A model generated the notes under the pieces. It did not search any database. It saw only the letters and a list, made by a program, of their open reading frames with translations, and was not told the DNA's origin. Below are positions 18,126 to 26,436 of a stretch of DNA of 49,322 nucleotides, one piece after another. Position 1 is the first letter of the stretch, and every line of letters starts with the position of its first letter. Source of the DNA: an uncultured Muribaculaceae bacterium (GTDB taxonomy: Bacteria > Bacteroidota > Bacteroidia > Bacteroidales > Muribaculaceae); NCBI GenBank assembly GCA_910578365.1, contig CAJTRC010000010.1:1-49322 (forward strand). Direction: 5' to 3'. Both the position numbers and the translations under genes were made by a program.

Positions 18126-20612
18126 TTACAGGATTACCTTGGTGATTTTTGAGCCCTGACGGCGGATGTAGAGGCCGTTTGCGGGGTTCTCTACTCGTAT
18201 GCCCTGAAGGTTGAAGTATTCAACGGGAGCATTGTCGTCGGCGGCCTCAATGTCGGCTACACCCGAAAGAATCTTGGCGCAGCTTACGCTGATGGCCTTG
18301 ATGTAGGTATTGGTGCCCTTGGAGGGAACTTCAAAAGTAACAGTGCTTGCGTTGTCGTCGGCAGCGGCAGTCCACTCCTTCGATTCGAATGTTCCGGTCT
18401 GACCTTCGGCAAGATTAAGACCCCAGCTGGTGGAAGCGGGCTCGGTAAAGGCTATATTGGTTACATAGTAGCCTGCAGGCGCGGTGAGTGTGAGGGTCGA
18501 ACCTTTGTATACTCGCAGGGTGGTGCCGGGAGCCTTAGTACTGGTGCTGTTAAATATCTTTACACCGTTCTGACTATTGGTGGTTGTAAAGCTCAGAACT
18601 ACACCGTTGGAATCGAGGGTATAATTTTCGATGCGGATGTCTTTGCCGGCTTCGGGCTCTTCAACAGGCTCAGTAGTCGAGAAGTTAAGAGAACTGAAGT
18701 CGGAGAAGTCGAATGTGGCGTCGGCGGTTACGGGCAGGTCGGAGGGGTCGACAACAGTGAGGGTGAGGTCGGCGGAGCCGGCAGTGTATTCATCAGACTC
18801 GGCTACCGACAGGGTGATTACGGTGGTGCCGGGACCTACGACAGTCAGCCAGGGATCATCTGTGATATCAACTGTCGCTACCTCAGAATTACTTGAAGAC
18901 ACTTCGGGAGTGGTAAAACAACCGTTCATTTTGGGCATATCGTCGATTGTGGTTTCTCCAATAACCCATGTAAATTCAGTCACAGGCTCGTCGTCGGCAT
19001 TCACCCATGCTAATTCGGGGTCAGCCTTTACGATAGTATATGTTGCCGAAACAATATCGCTCCTTACTCCGTTCTTTTCGGCATATGCCTCCACGGTAAA
19101 GGTGCTGCCGGGCTGGCCGTTTACTGCCAAGCCGTCGGTATAGAGTACAAATTCGTCGGATTCTGAGGTCTTGCAGAATATTTCAGCGCCTTCTTCGGCT
19201 GTGATTACGATAGGAGTCCGGTTGGCGACATTTGCGCCGTCAGCAGGCGAGATTACGGGTGCTGCTACAACTTCAGCACCGATTTCGATAAGCACGGGCT
19301 GAAATTGTACTTTGCCCTTGAAAACGCTTACAAAACCGGTAATAGTGCAGTTTTCAGCATTTTCAAAGCCTTCGGTAATCTTGAATTGGTTGCGCAGAGC
19401 CACGGAATTGCCGGCGGCATCGCTTACAGTTGCATCCATACCGCTTACACCTGAGATAGTCAGGCCACTGATTTTGAAGTAACTGTAGGTGGTATTCTCG
19501 GCTACTTGTGACAGCTGGGCCTCGATAGGCTCTACGGCGGTTCCGGCTGTGACTTCACCGAAAACCGGATTGGTCAGCTGAGTTGTCTTGCCATATTCGC
19601 CAACAGTAGCCTGGAGGGTGTTGAAGGTATCGCCGTTGTTGAACGGGTTGTTCTCATTGACGTAGTAAACGAGCATATTGTGCTTGCCGGCATCCTGTAC
19701 ATAGAGGTACTGGTTCTTGTCGCCGCCCTGCCAGATAACTGTCATGGGGCAGTTTATCTCTGCAGTTTCGCCAACGAAGGCAAGTCCGTCGGGCGCATAT
19801 AAGGCCGAGAAACCGTCGAGGAACAGAGGCATCTCTACATTGTACGAGGCAACGTTGCTATATTCGCCGTTTTTGGCGGCGATTGCCTTTACGGTGCAAC
19901 TCTGATATACATCGAACGGAGCCTGATAGTGTGCCGACTCCTCGGTAGGAACAGTGCCGTCGATGGTATAGTACACTTCAGCGCCTTCCTCGGCTGTGAT
20001 AGTGACTTTGCTCACCTTATCAACCAGTTCGCTTGTGATAGCAGGAGCGGCTAAGGCAGGAGCTTCTCCAACAGTATAAGAGAATGTAATTTTATCCATA
20101 TCAAATACACCATTTTTAGATATATTGTTGGTGTAATTGAAATTGATTTTATAGTACTTGTTGGGTTCCGGATTATCAACATTGGCAATCAACTCACCGG
20201 CAGCAGTCAGGTTTCCGGTAAAAACGACCGATTTCGGATTCGTAAATTTGTTATCATCTGCTATAAAGAGTGTGACATTATTTATTTCTCCACGAATAAA
20301 ATTTACCACATTCACTGATACAGCATCTACAGCATATTCAATTGGTGAAGTGCTGTAGATATAGGCATCGGCGCCATTTGCTTGGTTTTTGGCTCCTACA
20401 CGGACGTAATCCCATCCTTGACTGTTGTTTGACATGCCCTTGTAGGACCATTGCGATCCGCCGAATTCATCGGTTGAAGTGTGAACATCTGTGTAGGAAC
20501 TTGTTTTTGGCCATCCGGCGTTCTTATTGGTAAACGTTACTTCAAAAGTTTCAGCACTACTACTGAAAACCGAAGCAACCGCGACGGTAAGTGATAGTAA
20601 AAGTTTCTTCAT
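18126..20612 (-). CDS. Large secreted modular protein with Ig-like and chitobiase-C-like repeats
   Basis: An 828-residue exported protein. Residues 1-20 are a signal peptide (SVFSSSA before ETF). A beta-rich N-terminal module is followed by a domain near 190-260 with VTITAEEGAEVYYTIDGTVP, typical of the chitobiase/hexosaminidase C-terminal (CHB_HEX_C) fold. Then come an OB-fold-like module (about 265-445), a second CHB_HEX_C-like repeat, a bacterial Ig-like module (about 540-645) and another beta-rich module. The end, VEYFNLQGIRVENPANGLYI, is the tail common on Bacteroidales secreted proteins and may be a sorting or anchoring signal. No catalytic motif is seen, so an adhesion or glycan-binding role is only inferred. 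Confidence 0.82.
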   Translation of the reverse strand: MKKLLLSLTVAVASVFSSSAETFEVTFTNKNAGWPKTSSYTDVHTSTDEFGGSQWSYKGMSNNSQGWDYVRVGAKNQANGADAYIYSTSPIEYAVDAVSVNVVNFIRGEINNVTLFIADDNKFTNPKSVVFTGNLTAAGELIANVDNPEPNKYYKINFNYTNNISKNGVFDMDKITFSYTVGEAPALAAPAITSELVDKVSKVTITAEEGAEVYYTIDGTVPTEESAHYQAPFDVYQSCTVKAIAAKNGEYSNVASYNVEMPLFLDGFSALYAPDGLAFVGETAEINCPMTVIWQGGDKNQYLYVQDAGKHNMLVYYVNENNPFNNGDTFNTLQATVGEYGKTTQLTNPVFGEVTAGTAVEPIEAQLSQVAENTTYSYFKISGLTISGVSGMDATVSDAAGNSVALRNQFKITEGFENAENCTITGFVSVFKGKVQFQPVLIEIGAEVVAAPVISPADGANVANRTPIVITAEEGAEIFCKTSESDEFVLYTDGLAVNGQPGSTFTVEAYAEKNGVRSDIVSATYTIVKADPELAWVNADDEPVTEFTWVIGETTIDDMPKMNGCFTTPEVSSSNSEVATVDITDDPWLTVVGPGTTVITLSVAESDEYTAGSADLTLTVVDPSDLPVTADATFDFSDFSSLNFSTTEPVEEPEAGKDIRIENYTLDSNGVVLSFTTTNSQNGVKIFNSTSTKAPGTTLRVYKGSTLTLTAPAGYYVTNIAFTEPASTSWGLNLAEGQTGTFESKEWTAAADDNASTVTFEVPSKGTNTYIKAISVSCAKILSGVADIEAADDNAPVEYFNLQGIRVENPANGLYIRRQGSKITKVIL

Positions 20613-20702
20613 ACTTAATTTATTATGATTGATTTAAGAGAGCTTGATATACTTCTGCCACCGGAGCAAGCAGGGTCACACAGCCTCTGCGTACCGGCAT
20701 CG

Positions 20703-20711
20703 GCAAAGTTA
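20703..20711 (-). promoter_or_regulatory. Promoter core of the secreted protein gene
   Basis: The minus strand reads TAACTTTGC, an exact match to the Bacteroidota -7 core, 90 bases upstream of the ATG at 20612. The leader of about 85 bases is longer than for other genes in this window. Confidence 0.65.
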
Positions 20712-20772
20712 ACGATAATTATTGGATTTACAATGAAATAATTGTGAAATTTATGGCCGACTCTATTTCGTA

Positions 20773-21390
20773 TCATGCAGTGTGGGTGCGCAGCCACCAG
20801 TTTACCAGCGACGGGAATCCGGCTGCCTGCATACACTCCAATATTATGTCCGACTCCATTCCGGCATAGGATTCCAGCACACACATTATGCCATAGCGCT
20901 TGCTGTTTAGCAAGTTATTGTTTAAGTCGAACACTTCGATTGTTTTATCAACCTTCGCTTTAATCAATGGGTCAAGATTGTATTCAGGCATCATCTCGCC
21001 ATGGGGACCGAACTGAATATATTGGCTCATATCGTCGTGTACGGGGTCGAATATATCGGCATAGTTGAAACTGCCGTTTACAACCTTGTCTTTATGCGAT
21101 GAACCGTATGGCGTGTGATGGTAATCGACTACAAAATTTTCATACTCAAAAGTCAGACGAGGGTATATTCCTTTCTTGCGATAATGGTCGATATGCGGCT
21201 GCAGTTTCGGATTGTCAAGTGGTTCTTCGGTATATCCGCTTATGCCATATTGTTCGTTGAATAATACATGGCTACGCACTTGATGGTATGCGTTTGAACC
21301 GGTGAACTGGTCCCAGTTGGTAAATCCCTGTTGCGAGGCCCAGCTGTTGAAGGCATCGGTATGGGCCGGATTCTTTACTATCCGCTTCAT
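20773..21390 (-). CDS. ptuB: HNH-type endonuclease of a Septu-like defence pair (PtuB-like)
   Basis: A 205-residue protein. HIDHYRKKGIYPRLTFEYEN (66-85) followed by YGSSHKDK (95-102) matches the HNH core pattern of PtuB / retron-associated HNH proteins (HIDH, Asn, His, then K). The zinc-binding cysteines found in many relatives are absent (ISGYTE at the first knuckle position). PtuB is the presumed nuclease effector of Septu, cutting nucleic acid during phage infection under ATPase control. Its ATG overlaps the ATPase stop codon by four bases (ATGA), so the two are translationally coupled. Assignment rests on motif and context; the exact subtype is uncertain. Confidence 0.72.
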   Translation of the reverse strand: MKRIVKNPAHTDAFNSWASQQGFTNWDQFTGSNAYHQVRSHVLFNEQYGISGYTEEPLDNPKLQPHIDHYRKKGIYPRLTFEYENFVVDYHHTPYGSSHKDKVVNGSFNYADIFDPVHDDMSQYIQFGPHGEMMPEYNLDPLIKAKVDKTIEVFDLNNNLLNSKRYGIMCVLESYAGMESDIILECMQAAGFPSLVNWWLRTHTA

Positions 21391-22643
21391 TGCCGGTTTT
21401 CCTTACGTATTTTGGCAATCTGCATGCGTATGCGGGCAAATTCAATGTTTCCGGGCGACAGATATTGCCGGAGTTTCTCAATGGCATTGCGTAGCCCGTC
21501 GGAGTCGGCATCGCCGTTTGCCAGCCGCCCCCAGATATCATCGAGTGTATTTTGTACCGGAGCAGGCAAAAGAGTTTTCATGTTAAATACCCGGTAATAC
21601 AACTGCTCAATTGATTCGCCGTAGGATGCAGACACAGGCAGCAGCTTGCCGTTCTCGAGTACGCTTAATGTGTCATTGCCTTCAAGCTGCAGATTCTGAA
21701 CTATATGCGGCGAATGGGTGGAAATAAAGAACTGGCAGTTGGGAAACACCCGGCGAAATATATCTATAGCCCCCGATTGCCAGGCCGGGTGCAGATGTAG
21801 TTCGAGTTCGTCAATCAGTACAACTCCTTCTCCCTCCAATGGATTTTCGAGCACCGGATTGCAGACTGCCAGCCTCCGGGCGATGTCGCCTATAAGGGTG
21901 AGATAACATTTTTCGCCGTCGGACAGCTGATTGACACGAAAGCTGTATCCGTCTTTTTTGAGTTCGAATCCTGCCGGTTTCCTGCGTCGTACATGCAGGT
22001 CGGTATAACCGGGCATAGCAATGGCTATGGCATTGCGAACAGCCCGAAGTTGCGAATCTTCCAGATTCAGGTCGCGGTTCTCGTTTTTGATTTCGTTTTC
22101 TATATCCTCACGTTCGCGGAACCACTCATAAAATGCCCGCAATCTCATTCCTCCGTCGATATCGGCGGCATACAATGCCGGGGCATCGAGCTCATGTTTT
22201 TTCTGAACTCTTGCCGGTACGTCGACCAATGAGCGGTTGACGGAATATGTCACAATCATGGGCAGATTGGTACGGCCTCCGCTTTCATAATATCGCTCCA
22301 TCAGACCTGCGGCATATTTGCCCAGTATGCCGAGTTCGCTTTTGACCTCGGATTTACGAGCAGGCGCCACTCTGGCTATCTGCCAGCAGACTTCATCGGC
22401 TACGGTTGTTACTGATGATGAAACAGCCCCATGCCGTATATCACTGAAATCTATCATCATGCCGCGGGCCGAAGTGCCGCGCATCCTGGCTTTCAGCCAT
22501 GAGAGATTAATCAGTATGGCATGTAGCACAGTGGATTTACCTGCGCCGTTGACACCGGCAAATACATTTATGCCGCGTCCGCATTCAATCATAAGATTCT
22601 CGATTGAGCGGAAATTATTGATGATGATTCTATTGAGGAGCAC
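21387..22643 (-). CDS. ptuA: AAA/ABC-type ATPase of a Septu-like defence pair (PtuA-like)
   Basis: A 418-residue ATPase of the SMC/OLD-like (COG3950-type) class. It has Walker A GVNGAGKST (30-38), the ABC signature-like LSDGEK (240-245), Walker B VVLIDE (274-279), and the following LHLHPAWQ and FISTHSPHIVQ. Upstream of the signature it has a helical, charged insertion. The start is a GTG at 22643; the core beta strand MLLNRIIINNFRSIENL requires it and no ATG is available nearby. In Septu, PtuA binds ATP and controls the PtuB nuclease. The start lies only 17 bases after the yebC terminator hairpin, leaving no room for an ordinary promoter. Confidence 0.75.
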   Translation of the reverse strand: MLLNRIIINNFRSIENLMIECGRGINVFAGVNGAGKSTVLHAILINLSWLKARMRGTSARGMMIDFSDIRHGAVSSSVTTVADEVCWQIARVAPARKSEVKSELGILGKYAAGLMERYYESGGRTNLPMIVTYSVNRSLVDVPARVQKKHELDAPALYAADIDGGMRLRAFYEWFREREDIENEIKNENRDLNLEDSQLRAVRNAIAIAMPGYTDLHVRRRKPAGFELKKDGYSFRVNQLSDGEKCYLTLIGDIARRLAVCNPVLENPLEGEGVVLIDELELHLHPAWQSGAIDIFRRVFPNCQFFISTHSPHIVQNLQLEGNDTLSVLENGKLLPVSASYGESIEQLYYRVFNMKTLLPAPVQNTLDDIWGRLANGDADSDGLRNAIEKLRQYLSPGNIEFARIRMQIAKIRKENRQ

Positions 22644-22660
22644 GTGTGGAGTTTTTATTA

Positions 22661-22712
22661 AAAGGCCGCAAAGGGCGCAGACAACAAGGATTCTGCGGTC
22701 TTTGCGGCCTTT
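22661..22712 (-). terminator. Terminator of the pheT-yebC transcript
   Basis: A 21-bp imperfect stem (22661-22681 with 22692-22712, core AAAGGCCGC / GCGGCCTTT) with a 10-base loop. It is followed on the minus strand by TTTT. It lies 21 bases after the yebC stop and immediately before the PtuA-like gene. Confidence 0.8.
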
Positions 22713-22733
22713 ATGCGTGAATATTGGGTTATG

Positions 22734-23459
22734 TTATTCTTCTTCCTTCATGTTGTGGAATACGTTCTGGACGTCTTCGTCTTCTTCGAGCTTGTCGAGG
22801 AGTTTGTTGAGGGTTTCGCGCTGTTCGGGAGTCACTTCCTTTACATCGTTGGGAATGCGCTCGAATTCTGCGCTTACAAGTTCGAATCCGTTGTCTTCGA
22901 GGTACTTCTGGATGTTGTTAAATTCTTCGAATGCACCGTAGAGTACAATTACGCCTTCTTCTTCGTCGTGTTCGAGTTCGTCGACACCGTAGTCAATGAG
23001 TTCGAGTTCAAGGTCTTCGAGGCTTACACCGTCGTTGGCTTTGATTTTAAACACGCATTTGTGGTCGAAAAGGAAGGTGAGGCTGCCCTGTGTGCCGAGG
23101 TTACCGCCGTGCTTGTTGAAGTATGAGCGTACGTTGGCTACAGTACGGGTGTTATTGTCGGTGGCTGCTTCGACGAAGATGGCGATACCGAAGGGGCCGT
23201 ATCCTTCGTAAGTGATTTCCTTGTAGTCGCTGGCGTCTTTGTCGGTGGCTTTTTTGATGGCACGCTCAACGGTGTCTTTGGGCATGTTGGCTGCCTTGGC
23301 GTTCTGCATGAGCACGCGCAGACGGGGGTTACAGTCGGGATCGGGGCCACCTGCTTTGGCGGCTATGGTGATTTCTTTGCCTATGCGGGTAAAGGTTCGC
23401 GACATGTTGCCCCAGCGTTTGAGCTTGCGGGCTTTACGGTATTCAAATGCTCTTCCCAT
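22734..23459 (-). CDS. YebC/PmpR-family protein (TACO1 family)
   Basis: A 241-residue protein with the invariant N-terminal MGRAFEYRKARKLKRWGNMS, then GGPDPDCNPRLRVLMQNAKAANMPKDTVERAIKKA and TYEGYGPFGIAIFVE. The family was first described as DNA-binding regulators (PmpR). More recent work links YebC proteins and mitochondrial TACO1 to translation of proline-rich or other difficult stretches on the ribosome. Which activity applies here cannot be read from sequence. It lies 37 bases after pheT and ends at a strong terminator, so pheT-yebC is a likely transcription unit. Confidence 0.92.
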   Translation of the reverse strand: MGRAFEYRKARKLKRWGNMSRTFTRIGKEITIAAKAGGPDPDCNPRLRVLMQNAKAANMPKDTVERAIKKATDKDASDYKEITYEGYGPFGIAIFVEAATDNNTRTVANVRSYFNKHGGNLGTQGSLTFLFDHKCVFKIKANDGVSLEDLELELIDYGVDELEHDEEEGVIVLYGAFEEFNNIQKYLEDNGFELVSAEFERIPNDVKEVTPEQRETLNKLLDKLEEDEDVQNVFHNMKEEE

Positions 23460-23496
23460 TGCTGGTTGTTATAATTAGTTTTTGAGTTTTTAGTTT

Positions 23497-25977
23497 CTAT
23501 CGGAGTTCGGCGCCGAGTTTGGCTTTGAGGTTGTTGATAATCTTGTTCATCACCTGATCGATGTGTTTGTCCTGGAGGGTCTTTTCATCATCCTGCAGCA
23601 GTATGGTGATGGCATATGATTTCTTTCCCTGTGGCAGGTTCTTGCCTTCGTATACGTCGAAGAGGCTTACGCTGCGCAGGAGCCGGCGCTCGCTTTCGGC
23701 TACCACGCGCTCTACATCGGCCATGGTCACGGTGGTGTCGAGCAGCAGCGAGAGGTCGCGCTTCACGGGGTGTGTCTTGGCCAACGCTGTGTAGCTTACT
23801 TTGGTGCGAAGCGAGAGCTGCACCAGTGTGTCCCAGTCGAATTCGGCGTACATCACGGGCTGCTTGATTTCGCAGCGGCGGCACAGGTCGTCGCGCACTA
23901 TGCCCAGATGGCCGAGCAGCTTGCCGCCTTTGCGGGTGCTTACGGCGAGAGCTGCGCCGAAGATGTCGGAGAATTCAACCGAGGGGGTGAACTGCAGTGC
24001 CGAGGCCTGGAGGCCGAGGCGGGCAAGGAGGTTGTCGACTGCGGCACGAAGGTCGTAGAAGGTGGCTTCTTCGGCTGTGCGGCCCCAGTTGCCCTGACGT
24101 GAATTGCCGCTGAGCCACAGTGCCACCCGCGAGCTCTGGCTGTAGGGGGCCAGGGGTGCGTCGGCGGTCGACTCACGGTCGGGTGCGTAACGGTATACGT
24201 TGCCGAATTCATAGAGTGCAAGGTCGGGCAGACGGCGGTTGATGTTATGCGCCAGCGATTCGAGGCCGCCGAATAGCAGTGTCTGGCGCATTACGTTCAG
24301 TTCCTGGCTCAGGGGGTTGAGCAGGCGCACGCAGTTGGCGGCGGGGTATGTGGTGAGCTCGCTGTAGTAGTTTTCGGCTGTGAGCGAGTTGTTGAGTATT
24401 TCGTTGTATCCGGCTGCGGTGAGCTGGTCGGCTATGAGGCGTCGCAGGTCGTCGGCGGCGTCGGTGGCTGTCTTGAACGAGAGCGATGAGTGCAGAGCCT
24501 GTGGTGTGGCTATGCTGTTGTAGCCGTAGATGCGCAGGAGGTCTTCGATTACGTCGCAGGGGCGCTGCACGTCGACGCGGTAGGTGGGCACACGCAGGTC
24601 CATACGGCCGTCGGAGTCTTCGGAGGCGATTTCGATTTCAAGCGACGCCAGTATGGAGCGTACGGTATCGGCCGGTATTTCCTGACCCAGCAGCTCGGTG
24701 ATGCCGCGGTGCGAGAGTTCGACCTTGAAGGGTTCTGCCACTCGGGGATAGATGTCGACTACCGGACCGGCGCAGATACCTCCGGCTATGTGCTGTATGA
24801 GCAGTGCGGCGAACTTCATGGCGTAGATGCAGCCGTTGGGGTCTACGCCGCGTTCGTAGCGGAAAGATGCGTCGGTGTTGAGGCCGTGACGGCGGGCTGT
24901 CTTGCGCACCGAGGTGGCATTGAAACAGGCCGACTCCAGGAAGAGGTCGGTAGTGGTTTCGGTCACGCCTGAGTCGAGGCCGCCGAATACACCGGCTATG
25001 CAGCGGGGAACTCCGCCGGAGCATATCATCAGGTCAGCGCCGTCGAGTTTGCGGGTTACGCCGTCGAGGGTCACGAATTCGGTGCCGGGGGCTACGGTCT
25101 GCACTTCAATCGAGTCGCCGCTGAGCTTGGCCAGGTCGAAGGCGTGAAGGGGATGGCCGAATGCGTGTAGCACGTAGTTGGTCACGTCGACCACGTTGTT
25201 GATTGGGCGCTGGCCTATGGTGGTGAGTGCGTCTTTGAGCCACTGGGGCGATTCGGCCACTTTTACACCGCGTATGGTTACGCCGGCATAGCGTATGCAG
25301 CGGTCGGCGTCGACGAATTTCACGTCGGCCGCGGGCAGTGTATCGTCGGTGCAGAAGCTGTCCACATCGGGGCGGTGTACCGAGCCTTCGCCTTTATGGC
25401 ATTTGAGCCATGCGGCCAGGTCGCGTGCCACACCGTAATGCGATGCGGCGTCGATACGGTTTGGGGTGAGATCTACTTCGAGCACGTAGTCGTCGCGCAG
25501 CTCAAAGTATTCGGCGGCGGGTGTACCGGCGGCCACGTTGTCGGGCAGCACCATTATGCCGTCGTGGCTCTTGCCTACACCTATTTCGTCTTCGGCACAA
25601 ATCATGCCGAACGATTCCACACCGCGTATTTTGGATTTCTTGATTTTGAATGATTCGTCACCTTCGCCGTAGAGGGTGGTTCCGACGGTGGCAACCACTA
25701 CGGTCTGACCGGCGGCTACGTTGGGGGCGCCGCATACAATTTGGGTGGGCTGGCCGTCGCCAAGGTCCACGGTGGTTATGTGCAGGTGGTCGCTGTCGGG
25801 GTGTTCGATACATGTGAGCACTTTGCCGACCACAATACCCTGGAGGCCTCCGCGGATTGATTCAACCTTCTCTATTGCGCCGGTTTCGAGGCCTATTGAT
25901 GTAAGGGCTTCGGCAACTTCGTCGGGGGTGAGGTTGAAGTCGACGTATTGCTTTAGCCAGTTGTAAGAAATATTCAT
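23497..25977 (-). CDS. pheT: Phenylalanine-tRNA ligase beta subunit
   Basis: This is the large subunit of the (alpha-beta)2 enzyme that charges tRNA-Phe. The 826 residues contain the N-terminal tRNA-binding (EMAP-like) domain (ITTVDLGDGQPTQIVCGAPNV), the B3/B4 editing region (DASFRYERGVDPNG), B5 and core domains (ICAGPVVDIYP, DVQRPCDVIEDLLRIYGYN) and the C-terminal ferredoxin-fold anticodon-binding domain (AKTHPVKRDLSLLLD, then LFDVYEGKNLPQGKKSYAI). Length is typical for Bacteroidota. The alpha-subunit gene pheS is not adjacent. It is transcribed with yebC from a promoter core at 26002-26010. Confidence 0.97.
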   Translation of the reverse strand: MNISYNWLKQYVDFNLTPDEVAEALTSIGLETGAIEKVESIRGGLQGIVVGKVLTCIEHPDSDHLHITTVDLGDGQPTQIVCGAPNVAAGQTVVVATVGTTLYGEGDESFKIKKSKIRGVESFGMICAEDEIGVGKSHDGIMVLPDNVAAGTPAAEYFELRDDYVLEVDLTPNRIDAASHYGVARDLAAWLKCHKGEGSVHRPDVDSFCTDDTLPAADVKFVDADRCIRYAGVTIRGVKVAESPQWLKDALTTIGQRPINNVVDVTNYVLHAFGHPLHAFDLAKLSGDSIEVQTVAPGTEFVTLDGVTRKLDGADLMICSGGVPRCIAGVFGGLDSGVTETTTDLFLESACFNATSVRKTARRHGLNTDASFRYERGVDPNGCIYAMKFAALLIQHIAGGICAGPVVDIYPRVAEPFKVELSHRGITELLGQEIPADTVRSILASLEIEIASEDSDGRMDLRVPTYRVDVQRPCDVIEDLLRIYGYNSIATPQALHSSLSFKTATDAADDLRRLIADQLTAAGYNEILNNSLTAENYYSELTTYPAANCVRLLNPLSQELNVMRQTLLFGGLESLAHNINRRLPDLALYEFGNVYRYAPDRESTADAPLAPYSQSSRVALWLSGNSRQGNWGRTAEEATFYDLRAAVDNLLARLGLQASALQFTPSVEFSDIFGAALAVSTRKGGKLLGHLGIVRDDLCRRCEIKQPVMYAEFDWDTLVQLSLRTKVSYTALAKTHPVKRDLSLLLDTTVTMADVERVVAESERRLLRSVSLFDVYEGKNLPQGKKSYAITILLQDDEKTLQDKHIDQVMNKIINNLKAKLGAELR

Positions 25978-26001
25978 TGGTGTTCAGTACTGATTTAAGC
26001 C

Positions 26002-26010
26002 GCAAATTTA
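26002..26010 (-). promoter_or_regulatory. Promoter core of pheT-yebC
   Basis: The minus strand reads TAAATTTGC, 24 bases upstream of the pheT ATG. It lies in the 75-base gap after the TM2 protein gene. Confidence 0.65.
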
Positions 26011-26052
26011 CGATTTTTTTTTGAAAACATCAAGCGGCTTTGTCCTTATGAC

Positions 26053-26436
26053 TCAGAAAACCGGGAATGTGGCCGTATTGAGTACAAATTTACTGCGAAA
26101 CTGCTGATTCGTCATAGAGGTCAGCATAAGTATACCCTGAATAAGTGGTATGATTTCCCAGACGCCGCAGGTGCAGAGTGTGAATATAATCGACAGAATT
26201 CCGGCGGTAGTTTTACCTACATAAAAGTACTGCACCCCGAGGCCACCCAGAAATATGGCCAGCAGAGCGCACACACCGCGGCTCTTGCCTTCGGGACCGC
26301 AGCTGTCGAACGGATTGTTTGCATCGTAGTTCTGAAAGTTCCGGCTGTATTCGTGAGCGTCCAACGGAGCACCGCAGTTCTGGCAGAAAGCGGCGGAATT
26401 ATTGGTTGGAGCGCCACAACGGTTACATTGTTTCAT
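26053..26436 (-). CDS. TM2-domain protein with N-terminal zinc ribbon
   Basis: A 127-residue protein. Residues 4-21 form a zinc ribbon (CNRCGAPTNNSAAFCQNCG, two CxxC pairs). A linker follows, then a TM2 domain: two hydrophobic helices with the family pattern ALLAIFLGGLGVQYFYVGK and the WEIIPLIQGILML region. TM2 proteins are small inner-membrane proteins without a settled function. The ATG overlaps the uvrC 3' end by 14 bases, so it is translated from the same message as uvrC. No functional link to repair is known. Confidence 0.85.
   Translation of the reverse strand: MKQCNRCGAPTNNSAAFCQNCGAPLDAHEYSRNFQNYDANNPFDSCGPEGKSRGVCALLAIFLGGLGVQYFYVGKTTAGILSIIFTLCTCGVWEIIPLIQGILMLTSMTNQQFRSKFVLNTATFPVF

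Noticed and set aside
20613..22660. Retron associated with the ATPase-HNH pair
   Set aside because: No reverse transcriptase and no msr/msd-like structure is visible around the pair.
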